NCBI RefSeq assembly: GCF_008274585.1
Contig: NZ_VTRT01000003.1
Coordinates: 496,001 to 560,000, forward strand
Length of the DNA: 64,000 nt
Direction: 5' to 3'
From: Pedobacter sp. BS3
GTDB lineage: Bacteria > Bacteroidota > Bacteroidia > Sphingobacteriales > Sphingobacteriaceae
A program made the translations under genes and the position numbers. Below the pieces are notes generated by a model. The model did not search any database and was not told where the DNA came from. It saw nothing but the letters and a program-made list of their open reading frames with translations. Positions 34,855 through 42,990 of the stretch are shown here, one piece after another (position 1 is the stretch's first letter; the number at the start of each line of letters is the position of its first letter).

Positions 34855-35322
34855 ATGAAGATCTATTGCTTGGAAGATTTTAAGGCTCAATTTGACAAGC
34901 TCAAGCGTAAAAGTACTTACAGATCCATAGAACAAGATATTCTGAACTATTTCTTTGCGCCAGAAAAAAGCGGCCAATCGTTTTTAGAAGGCACACGACT
35001 AAATGGGCAATCAGAAATCCCCTATATCAAAAAAAGGTTAAAAGGCCGGGGAGGATGGCGTTTTTATTATTTAGTTATTATCAAAGATGAATGTCTTTAC
35101 CTGCTATTTTTTCATCCCAAAACCGGATCGGAAGGTGCAGAAAATATAGCAGATGATTTTAAGACTTCTATTTACAAAAAAGTATTAAGCTGTATAAAAT
35201 CCGGCGATCTGTATGAAGTTGAAAAAGAAGAAAAAGCCAATAAGCTAAGATTCACTCATCTGTTACAAACAGCATCTGCCTTAGAGATAATCAAATATAA
35301 AACGATAAATAAGAATACTTAA
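34855..35322 (+). CDS. Hypothetical RelE-like protein
   Basis: 155 residues. The middle (RLKGRGGWRFYYLVIIKDE, then CLYLLFFHPKTGSEGAENI) has the strand-rich pattern of RelE/HigB mRNA interferases: basic residues before RFYYLVI and a closing FFHPKTG. The N-terminal helix region (EDFKAQFDKLKRKSTYRSIEQDIL) also fits. It is longer than typical RelE (about 95) with an extra C-terminal 40 residues. Coupled to 34382. Confidence 0.5.
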   Translation: MKIYCLEDFKAQFDKLKRKSTYRSIEQDILNYFFAPEKSGQSFLEGTRLNGQSEIPYIKKRLKGRGGWRFYYLVIIKDECLYLLFFHPKTGSEGAENIADDFKTSIYKKVLSCIKSGDLYEVEKEEKANKLRFTHLLQTASALEIIKYKTINKNT

Positions 35323-35453
35323 ATAAATCCAGGTGCTATATTTTATAGCGATGTAAAGAACACTACTTCATACATCACAATTGAGTAAAACTCCAGCTTC
35401 GTTTAACCACTTTTAAACTTCCATCTTTTTGAGCACAAACTTGCTTGTTTTAC

Positions 35454-35837
35454 CTAAAGCACCAATTGCCGGTGCAAACGGAGCAATGTTGCATTGGCAT
35501 CGGTACAAAAGCCGGGATGCACCTTTGAGGTTTGTACCATCGTACTGCGGGTAGCCGTAAGCCAGCGAAAGCGTGAAGCGATATCCAGCTGACCGATAGG
35601 CCCATTTTCTTTTCCACCTGTGCAAATCTGCTCAAAGGCCTGTAAATGCGCCTTGATCTCAGCACAATCCATATCCGGAGCAAGAGCCTGTAAACGTTCA
35701 TGATTTACCTCAAAGATCATTTTGAGGTATTTTAGTCCCGCACAATATAGCACAACCCCCACATTGATAAACTCTTCCCGCTCAACCCTCGGAACCACCC
35801 GGATAACGGCGTACTCAAATAAGTATTTCTCTTGCAT
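35454..35837 (-). CDS. DUF3037-domain protein
   Basis: About 127 residues from ATG 35837 (MQEKYLFEYAVIRVVPRVEREEF). The DUF3037 pattern continues as FINVGVVLYC, ALAPDMDCAEIKAHL and SRFRWLTATRSTMVQTSKVHPG. The function is unknown. The start lies inside the end of the HipA-like gene (23-base overlap), an arrangement repeatedly seen for these two families, so they probably act together. Confidence 0.85.
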   Translation of the reverse strand: MQEKYLFEYAVIRVVPRVEREEFINVGVVLYCAGLKYLKMIFEVNHERLQALAPDMDCAEIKAHLQAFEQICTGGKENGPIGQLDIASRFRWLTATRSTMVQTSKVHPGFCTDANATLLRLHRQLVL

Positions 35838-36603
35838 GTTGCACTTCGTTAACAAAAACCTCAGAAGATGCGATTCGTGTTTCCAGAAAATGAATGTAAG
35901 CCTCTCTATGCTCGGCTACAGAACTGAACTCTTTACCACTCAGCCACTCATCCGGAATCAAATTAACAATAGCCCGGATACGCTCCGGTGTAAGAACCAC
36001 ACGCAGTTCGGGATCAACTTCGGCCAGCATACTGGCATAAGGCAGTAAAACATGCTCCTTAACCTGCATAAAAGGCCGTTTGGCCTGCTTTTCCCAATCG
36101 TGCCAGGCATGGTGAAAGTACAATGAGGCGCCATGATCAATCAGCCACAGCTCTTTATGCCAAATCAACATATTGGTATTACGGGCAGTGCGATCAACAT
36201 TGGTAAGCAGGCAATCCATCCAGACAATAGCAGATGCTGTTTTGGCATCAACCGCCGTTACTACCGGATCAAACGTAATAGCTCCCGAAAGATAATGCAA
36301 AGCCAGGTTCAACCCCACACTGAATTTCAGCAGATCCTGGATCTCCTCATCCGGTTCAGTTCTGCCAAAAGCTTCATCGAGGTTGGCAAATACAATTTCC
36401 GGCACACGAAAACCTAACGCCCGTGCAATTTCACCGCCAATCAGTTCGGCAATAAGCGCTTTTACACCCTGGCCGGCCCCGCGAAATTTAAGCACATATA
36501 AAAATCCGTCATCGGCCTCGGCAATGGCAGGTAATGAGCCTCCTTCGCGGAGCGGCGTGACGTAACGGGTTACATTAACGGTTCTGAGTGGATTTTCAAT
36601 CAT
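35815..36603 (-). CDS. HipA-like kinase family protein
   Basis: 262 residues. The HipA-type features are a glycine-rich YVLKFRGAGQGVKALIAELIGGEIARALG, the catalytic-loop region MDCLLTNVDRTARNTNML, and the metal-binding WLIDHGASLYFHH (DHG for DFG). HipA kinases phosphorylate proteins such as GltX to stop translation; this shorter form is paired with DUF3037 instead of HipB, and its target is unknown. Confidence 0.8.
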   Translation of the reverse strand: MIENPLRTVNVTRYVTPLREGGSLPAIAEADDGFLYVLKFRGAGQGVKALIAELIGGEIARALGFRVPEIVFANLDEAFGRTEPDEEIQDLLKFSVGLNLALHYLSGAITFDPVVTAVDAKTASAIVWMDCLLTNVDRTARNTNMLIWHKELWLIDHGASLYFHHAWHDWEKQAKRPFMQVKEHVLLPYASMLAEVDPELRVVLTPERIRAIVNLIPDEWLSGKEFSSVAEHREAYIHFLETRIASSEVFVNEVQHAREILI

Positions 36604-36673
36604 AATTTCCTGTTATGGAAAAACGTGTGAAAATTAACTGAAATTTATGAGAGTCGAAGAATATCTTCCTGGT

Positions 36674-37129
36674 TTAAGTAAGCATTCCGACGGCTTCATC
36701 CAGAAATGCGACCTGCTTTTCATTCATCTTTTGCCGGGCCTCATTCAAAGAAAACCAGGCTGCCCGGTCAATTTCGGGAAAGCTGGCCTTTTTTCCCGAA
36801 CGGGGCGGCCATTCCAGCTCGAACGTATTACACGTTATCGTTTCGGGATCGAGATCACCAGCAACAAGCCAGCAATAAACCTTCTTCCCTCCTTTCTGCG
36901 TAACCGGCTGCAATGCCTTAAACTCCCCCGATGGACGATAACCGGTTTCCTCCTCAAATTCCCTGATGGCAGCATCCAAAGGTTCTTCATCCGGCATCAT
37001 CTCCCCTTTAGGTATCGACCACCAACCGGCATCTTTCTTTATAAAAAAGGGCCCGCCGGGATGAACCAGGAAAAACTCCGGTGCCTTTCCCGTTAAACGG
37101 TAAAGCAATATTCCCGCACTTTGTTTCAT
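36674..37129 (-). CDS. NUDIX hydrolase (MutT/Ap4A type)
   Basis: 151 residues. The Nudix box is complete: GEMMPDEEPLDAAIREFEEETGY. It starts with KQSAGILLYRL and includes FFLVHPGGPFFIKKDAGWWSIPKGE, the signature of NTP-pyrophosphohydrolases close to the diadenosine polyphosphate or ADP-ribose type. Likely a nucleotide clean-up enzyme in the cytoplasm. It is a single gene after the HipA-like unit. Confidence 0.92.
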   Translation of the reverse strand: MKQSAGILLYRLTGKAPEFFLVHPGGPFFIKKDAGWWSIPKGEMMPDEEPLDAAIREFEEETGYRPSGEFKALQPVTQKGGKKVYCWLVAGDLDPETITCNTFELEWPPRSGKKASFPEIDRAAWFSLNEARQKMNEKQVAFLDEAVGMLT

Positions 37130-37283
37130 CCGCTGATTGAATTATTACGCCAACAATTGTGTCCTACATCAGTTCAATATAAAGTTATTTGTTCAATTAT
37201 ATAATCTAAAAAGTTACTCATACATTTATATAATTAAACCTGACACCTAACTTCTTGGGAGACCAGTCTAAAAATCAAAACAA

Positions 37284-37637
37284 ATGAAATCAATCGGTAT
37301 TATTTCGGTTCCGGTAACCGATCAGCAAAAATCAAAGGAGTTTTATCTCAAAATGGGCTTATCAATCATAGCTGAAGCGCCTATGGGCAACGGCCAGACA
37401 TGGGTTCAAATGGGATTTCCTGAAGGTGATGTCAGTATTACGTTGGTAACGTGGTTCCCCAAAATGCCCGCCGGAAGTCTTCATGGCGCAACTATTCTTA
37501 CGGATGATATAGTTGCGGAAAAGAAACGCTTACTGGAGGCTGGCATTGAAACCGGCAAAATTGATGAAACGCCCTGGGGCAAGTTTGCCTTCGTGACCGA
37601 TCCGGATGGCAACAGTTGGGTGCTGCATGAGAAATAA
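37284..37637 (+). CDS. VOC-family (extradiol dioxygenase-like) protein
   Basis: 117 residues with one VOC unit: SIGIISVPVTDQQKSKEFYLKMGL at the start and FAFVTDPDGNSWVLHE at the end, with the Glu/His positions of metal-binding members. The substrate is unknown. It is a chromosomal gene and not part of the cassette array, although it belongs to the same superfamily as genes there. It converges with yqgE. Confidence 0.9.
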   Translation: MKSIGIISVPVTDQQKSKEFYLKMGLSIIAEAPMGNGQTWVQMGFPEGDVSITLVTWFPKMPAGSLHGATILTDDIVAEKKRLLEAGIETGKIDETPWGKFAFVTDPDGNSWVLHEK

Positions 37638-37664
37638 TCTATTTGAGCGTCTTCCTGATAATCC

Positions 37665-38225
37665 TTAATTCCACATGGGATTTTCAGGAAAATTGGCGAT
37701 ATGAGCAAATTTCTGCCCCATGCTGACCACTACTTCTTTCCATAAATTCTCTTCATCCTCCACAAAAAGCAGCTCGCTATTATAGCGGTTATGTACCAGC
37801 CATGAGTTTTGTTTCAGCTCATCTTTCAACTGCTCAGAATCCCATCCGGAATAACCGATAAAAAACTTAACTTCTGTTCTGTCTATCAACTTATTCTGAA
37901 TCAGCGTTTTCAGCGTTTCAAAATTACCGCCCCAGAATATATTCTCTGTAACCTCTACACCACTGTTCATCTTATCATAACAACGGTGTATAAAGTGCAA
38001 CGTATCCGAGCCAACCGGCCCGCCGATATAAACCGGGAAATCACAGTCGGGCGTATCGGGCAGCACATCCTGCAACTGCAATGAGCTCATCTGGTTCAGG
38101 ATAAATCCTACAACGGATTCATCATATTCAGTAAGCAGCACAACCGAACGCTTAAAGTTCGGGTCGAGCATAAAAGGCTCTGAAACCAGTAAACTTGAAA
38201 CCTGAGGTATATTTTTACTTAGCAT
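37665..38225 (-). CDS. YqgE/AlgH family protein
   Basis: 186 residues. The DUF179 core is clear: SLLVSEPFMLDPNFKRSVVLLTEYDESVVGFILNQ, YIGGPVGSDTLHFIH, and FFIGYSGWDSEQLKDEL. Members are conserved cytoplasmic proteins, in Pseudomonas (AlgH) linked to regulation of exported products; the biochemical role is not settled. Single gene, divergent from pdxH. Confidence 0.93.
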   Translation of the reverse strand: MLSKNIPQVSSLLVSEPFMLDPNFKRSVVLLTEYDESVVGFILNQMSSLQLQDVLPDTPDCDFPVYIGGPVGSDTLHFIHRCYDKMNSGVEVTENIFWGGNFETLKTLIQNKLIDRTEVKFFIGYSGWDSEQLKDELKQNSWLVHNRYNSELLFVEDEENLWKEVVVSMGQKFAHIANFPENPMWN

Positions 38226-38395
38226 ACTATTTTTTGTTTAAAGCACTTCACTGATTTATCATTCCCCTTAACTGTTTTTCCTTTTGCGTTAATCAGCGAT
38301 ATTAATGTTTTAACATTCATCTTCAAATTTATGTTTTATGTCAATTATATCATCCGATCAATTAAAAGCAAATTTCTATTGCTAAGTTTGCAGCT

Positions 38396-39049
38396 ATGTC
38401 TGTAGATAAAACAACGCTTGAAAATCTGCGCCAGGATTACCGCTCGGCTATATTAACTGAAAAGGAAGCTCCGGCAGAACCATTCACGCTTTTTGGTACC
38501 TGGTTTAACCAGGCATTGGCAGCAGGGGTATCCGAACCTAACGCCATGACACTGGCAACCGCATCGCCGGCAGGAAAACCATCTGCCCGCATTGTGCTGT
38601 TAAAAGGCTTTTCGCCGGATGGATTTGTATTTTATACCAACTACCTGAGTAAAAAAGGTAAAGAAATAGCAAAAAACCCGGTCGCGGCGCTTGTATTTTT
38701 CTGGCCCGAAATAGAGCGCCAGGTGCGCATTGAAGGAACCATTGAGAAAGTGAGCAAAGAACAGTCGGAAGCCTACTTTCATTCGCGGCCAAAATCCAGC
38801 CAGATCGGTGCATTAACTTCGCCGCAAAGCCAGGTAATAGCCAGCCGCGACGTATTGGAAAATAAATGGGCGGAACTGGAATTGAAATATCACGACAGCG
38901 AAGTTCCAAAACCTTCGTACTGGGGTGGGTATCTTGTTAAACCTCAAACCATTGAGTTCTGGCAGGGTGGCGCCAGCAGGCTTCACGATCGCATCATTTA
39001 CTTAAAAGCCGATAAAAGCAACTGGAAAATAGCCCGTTTAGCACCATGA
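38396..39049 (+). CDS. pdxH: Pyridoxamine 5'-phosphate oxidase
   Basis: 217 residues, normal length. FMN- and PLP-binding signatures are present: PNAMTLATASPAGKPSARIVLLKGF, GFVFYTNYLSKKGKE, and the C-terminal FWQGGASRLHDRIIY. The enzyme oxidises pyridoxamine or pyridoxine phosphate to PLP. Its TGA overlaps the nuoC start by 4 bases, so nuoC translation is coupled to it. Confidence 0.95.
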   Translation: MSVDKTTLENLRQDYRSAILTEKEAPAEPFTLFGTWFNQALAAGVSEPNAMTLATASPAGKPSARIVLLKGFSPDGFVFYTNYLSKKGKEIAKNPVAALVFFWPEIERQVRIEGTIEKVSKEQSEAYFHSRPKSSQIGALTSPQSQVIASRDVLENKWAELELKYHDSEVPKPSYWGGYLVKPQTIEFWQGGASRLHDRIIYLKADKSNWKIARLAP

Positions 39050-39543
39050 CAGCAGAAGATATTAAACAATTGCTTACCGATAAGCTGGGCGAGGTTGTTG
39101 AAGCCGTTGAAACCGGCGGGTTGCAACCGGCATTAATTATTCAGCCGGATAAGATTGATGAAGTATGCCTTGAACTACGCAATAACCCGAAATGTTATTT
39201 TGACTTTCTCTCGTGCTTAACCGGCGTTGATTATGGCGTGGAGGCTAATAAATTTGGCGTGGTATATCACCTGGCTTCCATTCCGTATAAAACCCAGCTT
39301 ACACTTAAAGTGATTAAAGATCACGACCGTAACAGCGCTGATTTACCATCCTTTAAAACAGTAAGTCATATCTGGAAAACTGCCGACTGGCACGAGCGTG
39401 AAGCTTACGACCTGGTTGGAATTTACTTTGAAGGGCATTCCGACCTTCGGCGGATTTTATTACCTGATGACTGGGAAGGTTATCCTCTGCGGAAAGATTA
39501 CAAAACGGCAGCGTACTACAAAGGTATTAAGATAGATTATTAG
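39046..39543 (+). CDS. nuoC: NADH-quinone oxidoreductase subunit C
   Basis: 165 residues of the 30-kDa subunit. The signature HEREAYDLVGIYFEGHSDLRRILLPDDWEGYPLRKDY is in place, as is FLSCLTGVDYG. It is part of the peripheral arm of complex I at the membrane. It is coupled to pdxH by overlap, and nuoD follows after a toxin-antitoxin remnant instead of directly. Confidence 0.95.
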   Translation: MTAEDIKQLLTDKLGEVVEAVETGGLQPALIIQPDKIDEVCLELRNNPKCYFDFLSCLTGVDYGVEANKFGVVYHLASIPYKTQLTLKVIKDHDRNSADLPSFKTVSHIWKTADWHEREAYDLVGIYFEGHSDLRRILLPDDWEGYPLRKDYKTAAYYKGIKIDY

Positions 39544-39576
39544 GATACGCTTGCATATTGATAACTTTTAAGTTAA

Positions 39577-39687
39577 CTTTTCAATGCATTTCAAAAGAAA
39601 ACACAAAAAACACCTAAAAAGGAAATCGAGCTGGCATTAAAATTAAAAGAAGAGTATTTTAACTCAAAAAAGCAAAGTGATGAATAA
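39577..39687 (+). pseudogene. 3' remnant of a RelE/HigB-type toxin gene
   Basis: An open stretch of 36 codons after an in-frame TAA reads LFNAFQKKTQKTPKKEIELA and ends KLKEEYFNSKKQSDE, the typical C-terminus of HigB/RelE-family toxins. The N-terminal two thirds are gone. Its stop overlaps the antitoxin start, as in intact modules where the toxin gene comes first. The lost part sits exactly against the nuoC end. Confidence 0.7.
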
Positions 39688-39988
39688 CAACGAGTCTATC
39701 AGAAAGGCCAAAAACTTTGATGAGTTATTGGATATTAAATATGGAAAAATTGGAACCGAAAAACGGGATGCTTTTGAGGAAAAAGCCCAGTATTTTGTAA
39801 TTAACGAGATATTGAAGGAGGCTCGCCGGGAAGCTAAAATGACACAGGAGCAATTAGCGGAAAAAGTAGGCACAAAAAAAAGTTACATTTCACGGCTTGA
39901 AAATGGTAAATGCGATATTCAGCTATCGACACTCTACCGGATTTTTGAATACGGTCTTGGGAAAAGAATAAACCTGCTGATTGGTTAA
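39680..39988 (+). CDS. HigA-like XRE-family antitoxin, orphan
   Basis: 102 residues from ATG 39680. The N-terminal half (IRKAKNFDELLDIKYGKIGTEKRDAFEEKAQYFVI) is typical of HigA-type antitoxins, followed by a Cro/CI HTH (MTQEQLAEKVGTKKSYISRLENGKCDIQLSTLYRI). It should bind its own promoter and a HigB toxin, but the toxin gene is truncated. It stands between nuoC and nuoD on the same strand. It may still repress transcription or neutralise related toxins. Confidence 0.88.
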   Translation: MNNNESIRKAKNFDELLDIKYGKIGTEKRDAFEEKAQYFVINEILKEARREAKMTQEQLAEKVGTKKSYISRLENGKCDIQLSTLYRIFEYGLGKRINLLIG

Positions 39989-40040
39989 ATGATAATATAC
40001 TTTGTGATATAATATTCATGGCCGATATTCATCAAATAAA

Positions 40041-41210
40041 ATGACACGATACGAAGAACTAACGCAGAACCTGGCTCCGGAAGAGATGATCCTGAATATG
40101 GGGCCTCAGCATCCGTCAACGCATGGCGTACTGCGTTTAGAACTGATTACTGATGGCGAAATTGTAAAGGAAGTAATTCCGCACCTGGGTTACCTGCATC
40201 GCTGTTTTGAAAAACATGCCGAGAACCTGACCATGCAGCAAACCATTCCTTTTACCGACCGCATGGACTACCTCGCTTCGATGAATAACAGTCACGCCTG
40301 GGTAATGGGCGTTGAACGCATGATGGGTATCGACCAGGATATTCCTAAACGGATTGAATACATACGGGTGCTGGTTTGTGAGCTGAACCGTATTGCATCA
40401 CACCTCATCGCTATCGGGACTTATGGCATTGATATCGGAGCTTTCACTCCGTTCTTATGGTGCTTTCGTGACCGGGAACACATCATGAACATGCTGGAAT
40501 GGGCTTCGGGGGCACGGATGCTATACAATTATATCTGGGTTGGCGGCTTATTTTACGATCTTCCCGTCGGCTTTGAAGAGCGCTGCCGCGAATTTGTGAA
40601 TTACTTTAAGCCCAAATTAACAGAGCTGGATGAACTGCTTACCGAAAACCAGATATTTATATCACGAACAGCCAATGTGGGTGTATTACCGCTGGATGTG
40701 GCTATTAATTATGGCTGTTCCGGGCCCATGTTACGTGGTTCCGGATTAAAATGGGATCTTCGCCGTGTAGATGCCTATTCCGTTTATCCCGAACTCGAGT
40801 TTGATATTCCGGTTGGCAAAGGTGCAATGGGCACTGTTGGAGATTGCTGGGACAGATATAAAGTTCGTGTTGATGAAATTGTAGAGTCTGTACGCATTAT
40901 TGAGCAATGCCTTAACCGGCTTCAGCATGAACTAAAACGTACTCCTGATTTCGACCCACGGGCAAAGCAACCCAAAAAAATTATTCCTAAAGCCCAGGAT
41001 TTCTATATCCGGGCCGAAAATCCAAAAGGCGAATTAGGTTTTTACTTTATTTGCGATGGCCGCAGTGAAATTCCCAAGCGGGTTAAGGCTCGCGGGCCCA
41101 GCTTCAACAACCTTTCCGTTTTACCCGAAATCTCACGTAATGTACTGATAGCTGATTTAATTGCCACTATTGGCTCTATTGATATCGTATTAGGGGAAGT
41201 TGACCGGTAA
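40041..41210 (+). CDS. nuoD: NADH-quinone oxidoreductase subunit D
   Basis: 389 residues. The 49-kDa signatures are [34 protein letters not shown], and a C-terminal SINDLVAT-like region ([34 protein letters not shown]). It forms the quinone site of complex I with NuoB. The nuo order is interrupted here: the following gene is gltD on the other strand, and nuoA-nuoB are near 50.6 kb. Confidence 0.95.
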   Translation: MTRYEELTQNLAPEEMILNMGPQHPSTHGVLRLELITDGEIVKEVIPHLGYLHRCFEKHAENLTMQQTIPFTDRMDYLASMNNSHAWVMGVERMMGIDQDIPKRIEYIRVLVCELNRIASHLIAIGTYGIDIGAFTPFLWCFRDREHIMNMLEWASGARMLYNYIWVGGLFYDLPVGFEERCREFVNYFKPKLTELDELLTENQIFISRTANVGVLPLDVAINYGCSGPMLRGSGLKWDLRRVDAYSVYPELEFDIPVGKGAMGTVGDCWDRYKVRVDEIVESVRIIEQCLNRLQHELKRTPDFDPRAKQPKKIIPKAQDFYIRAENPKGELGFYFICDGRSEIPKRVKARGPSFNNLSVLPEISRNVLIADLIATIGSIDIVLGEVDR

Positions 41211-41412
41211 AAAGTTTCCTATGGTCATTCCTAAGCTTGTCGAAGAATTGTTGTTGTGAAGGCGCTTCCCCCGAGAATTCGGGGTCAGCGTGACTATAAA
41301 TTAATATTTTTTTGACTTTTGAGACATCCTCTTCTCTTAAACCGGTTCGGAAGATACCAATAGACTTTCACGTTGTCCAAACTTATTTTAGCAAGACATT
41401 AATTTCTACTGC

Positions 41413-41490
41413 AGACAGCGCTTAAACGCTGTCTGGCATGCCGAAACAAATCCGCCTTACAGATATATCTGCAAGGCGGCTTCTTTATTC
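41413..41490 (+). terminator. Two hairpins between convergent nuoD and gltD
   Basis: AGACAGCG with CGCTGTCT (41413-41434, loop CTTAAA), then CCGCCTT and CAGATA pairing with TATCTG and AAGGCGG (41452-41479) followed by TTCTTTATTCTTTATT. The second is a good terminator for nuoD. The rest of the 304-base gap contains a CCCCGAGAATTCGGGG palindrome (near 41270) and no gene. Confidence 0.7.
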
Positions 41491-41514
41491 TTTATTTCTA
41501 CTAAGAAAACTTCC

Positions 41515-42987
41515 TCAGGCAAACATCGGGATAGCCTCTTTGCTTTCCAGCTCAGAGTGTCCGCCGTTTAAAAATTCATCTACCTTGCGGGCAGCTTCGC
41601 GGCCTTCGGAAATGGCCCACACTACCAGCGACTGGCCTCTGCGCATATCACCTGCGGCAAAAACCTTATTTACTGATGTCTGATATATGCCTTCACGGGC
41701 TTTTACGTTTCCACGCTCATCCAACTCAACGCCCAATTGTTCCAGCAAGCCCTCATGCTGCGGGTGCAAGAAGCCCATAGCCAGGAATACCCGCTGGCAT
41801 TCCAGCTCCCGCTCTGAGCCTTCTACCTCTCTAAATTTAACCGGACGGCCCAAGGCATCCCGCTCCCACTCTACATCAGAAACCAATAAACCTTTCAGGT
41901 TACCGTTTTCATCGCCAATAAATTTCTTGGTATTGATGCTCCAGTAACGCTCACAACCTTCCTCGTGTGAGGTGGTTGTTTTCAGCAGCATCGGGTAAGT
42001 TGGCCAGGGCATTGCCTCCGTACGCTCTTTAGGCGGCTGGAACATCACCTCGAACTGATGTACAGAACGTGCTTTCTGACGGTTTGAGGTTCCTACGCAG
42101 TCAGAACCGGTATCGCCACCACCAATCACGATCACATCTTTATCCGTAGCCAGTATAGGCTCGGCATCCACTTCAATACCACTCACCCGTTTGTTTTGCT
42201 GTTTCAAAAATTCCATCGCAAAATAAATGCCCTTCAGTTCCCTTCCGGGGATATTCAGGTTACGCGGAATAGTTGAGCCCCCGGCAAGTACAATGGCGTC
42301 AAAATTATCCTGTAATTCTTTTGCGGATATATCTTTACCAACCTCGGTATTACATTTGAACAGGATACCGCTTTCTTCCATAATGGCAATACGGCGCTCA
42401 ACCACTCCTTTATCCAGCTTAAAATCAGGGATGCCATAACGTAATAAACCACCCGGACGGTCATCGCGTTCAAAAACGGTAACCAGGTGCCCCGCTTTGT
42501 TCAGTTGTGCCGCGGCAGCAAGTCCGGCAGGACCGGAACCAACCACAGCAACCGATTTACCGGAACGGATATGACTTTTTTGTGGTTTAACATATCCTTT
42601 TGAGTAAGCAATTTCGATAATGTGCTTTTCTATTTCCTCAATGGTTACCGGCGGCTTATTGATGCCTAATACGCAGGCTGCCTCGCACGGGGCCGGGCAA
42701 ATTCTGCCGGTAAATTCAGGAAAATTGTTGGTAGAGGTTAAGATATAATATGCTTCTTCCCAATTCTTTTTATAAACAGCGTCGTTAAATTCGGGTATCA
42801 CATTACCCAGCGGACACCCGGAATGACAAAATGGGATACCACAGTTCATACAACGTGCAGCCTGTTTATTCAGCTTGTCTTCGGGAAACAGGCCAACAAA
42901 CTCTTTATAATTATTTACCCGCTCTTCTACAGGTAATTTAGCAGGTAATTCTCTATCGAACTCTTTAAAACCAGTGATCTTTCCCAT
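41515..42987 (-). CDS. gltD: Glutamate synthase small subunit
   Basis: 490 residues. Cysteines for the 4Fe-4S clusters are in RCMNCGIPFCHSGCPLGN and CPAPCEAACVLGI; FAD binding is SVAVVGSGPAGLAAAAQL; NADPH binding is DVIVIGGGDTGSDCVGTS. The subunit supplies electrons from NADPH to the large subunit for making glutamate from glutamine and 2-oxoglutarate. It begins 3 bases after gltB stops. Confidence 0.96.
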   Translation of the reverse strand: MGKITGFKEFDRELPAKLPVEERVNNYKEFVGLFPEDKLNKQAARCMNCGIPFCHSGCPLGNVIPEFNDAVYKKNWEEAYYILTSTNNFPEFTGRICPAPCEAACVLGINKPPVTIEEIEKHIIEIAYSKGYVKPQKSHIRSGKSVAVVGSGPAGLAAAAQLNKAGHLVTVFERDDRPGGLLRYGIPDFKLDKGVVERRIAIMEESGILFKCNTEVGKDISAKELQDNFDAIVLAGGSTIPRNLNIPGRELKGIYFAMEFLKQQNKRVSGIEVDAEPILATDKDVIVIGGGDTGSDCVGTSNRQKARSVHQFEVMFQPPKERTEAMPWPTYPMLLKTTTSHEEGCERYWSINTKKFIGDENGNLKGLLVSDVEWERDALGRPVKFREVEGSERELECQRVFLAMGFLHPQHEGLLEQLGVELDERGNVKAREGIYQTSVNKVFAAGDMRRGQSLVVWAISEGREAARKVDEFLNGGHSELESKEAIPMFA

Positions 42988-42990
42988 CTT

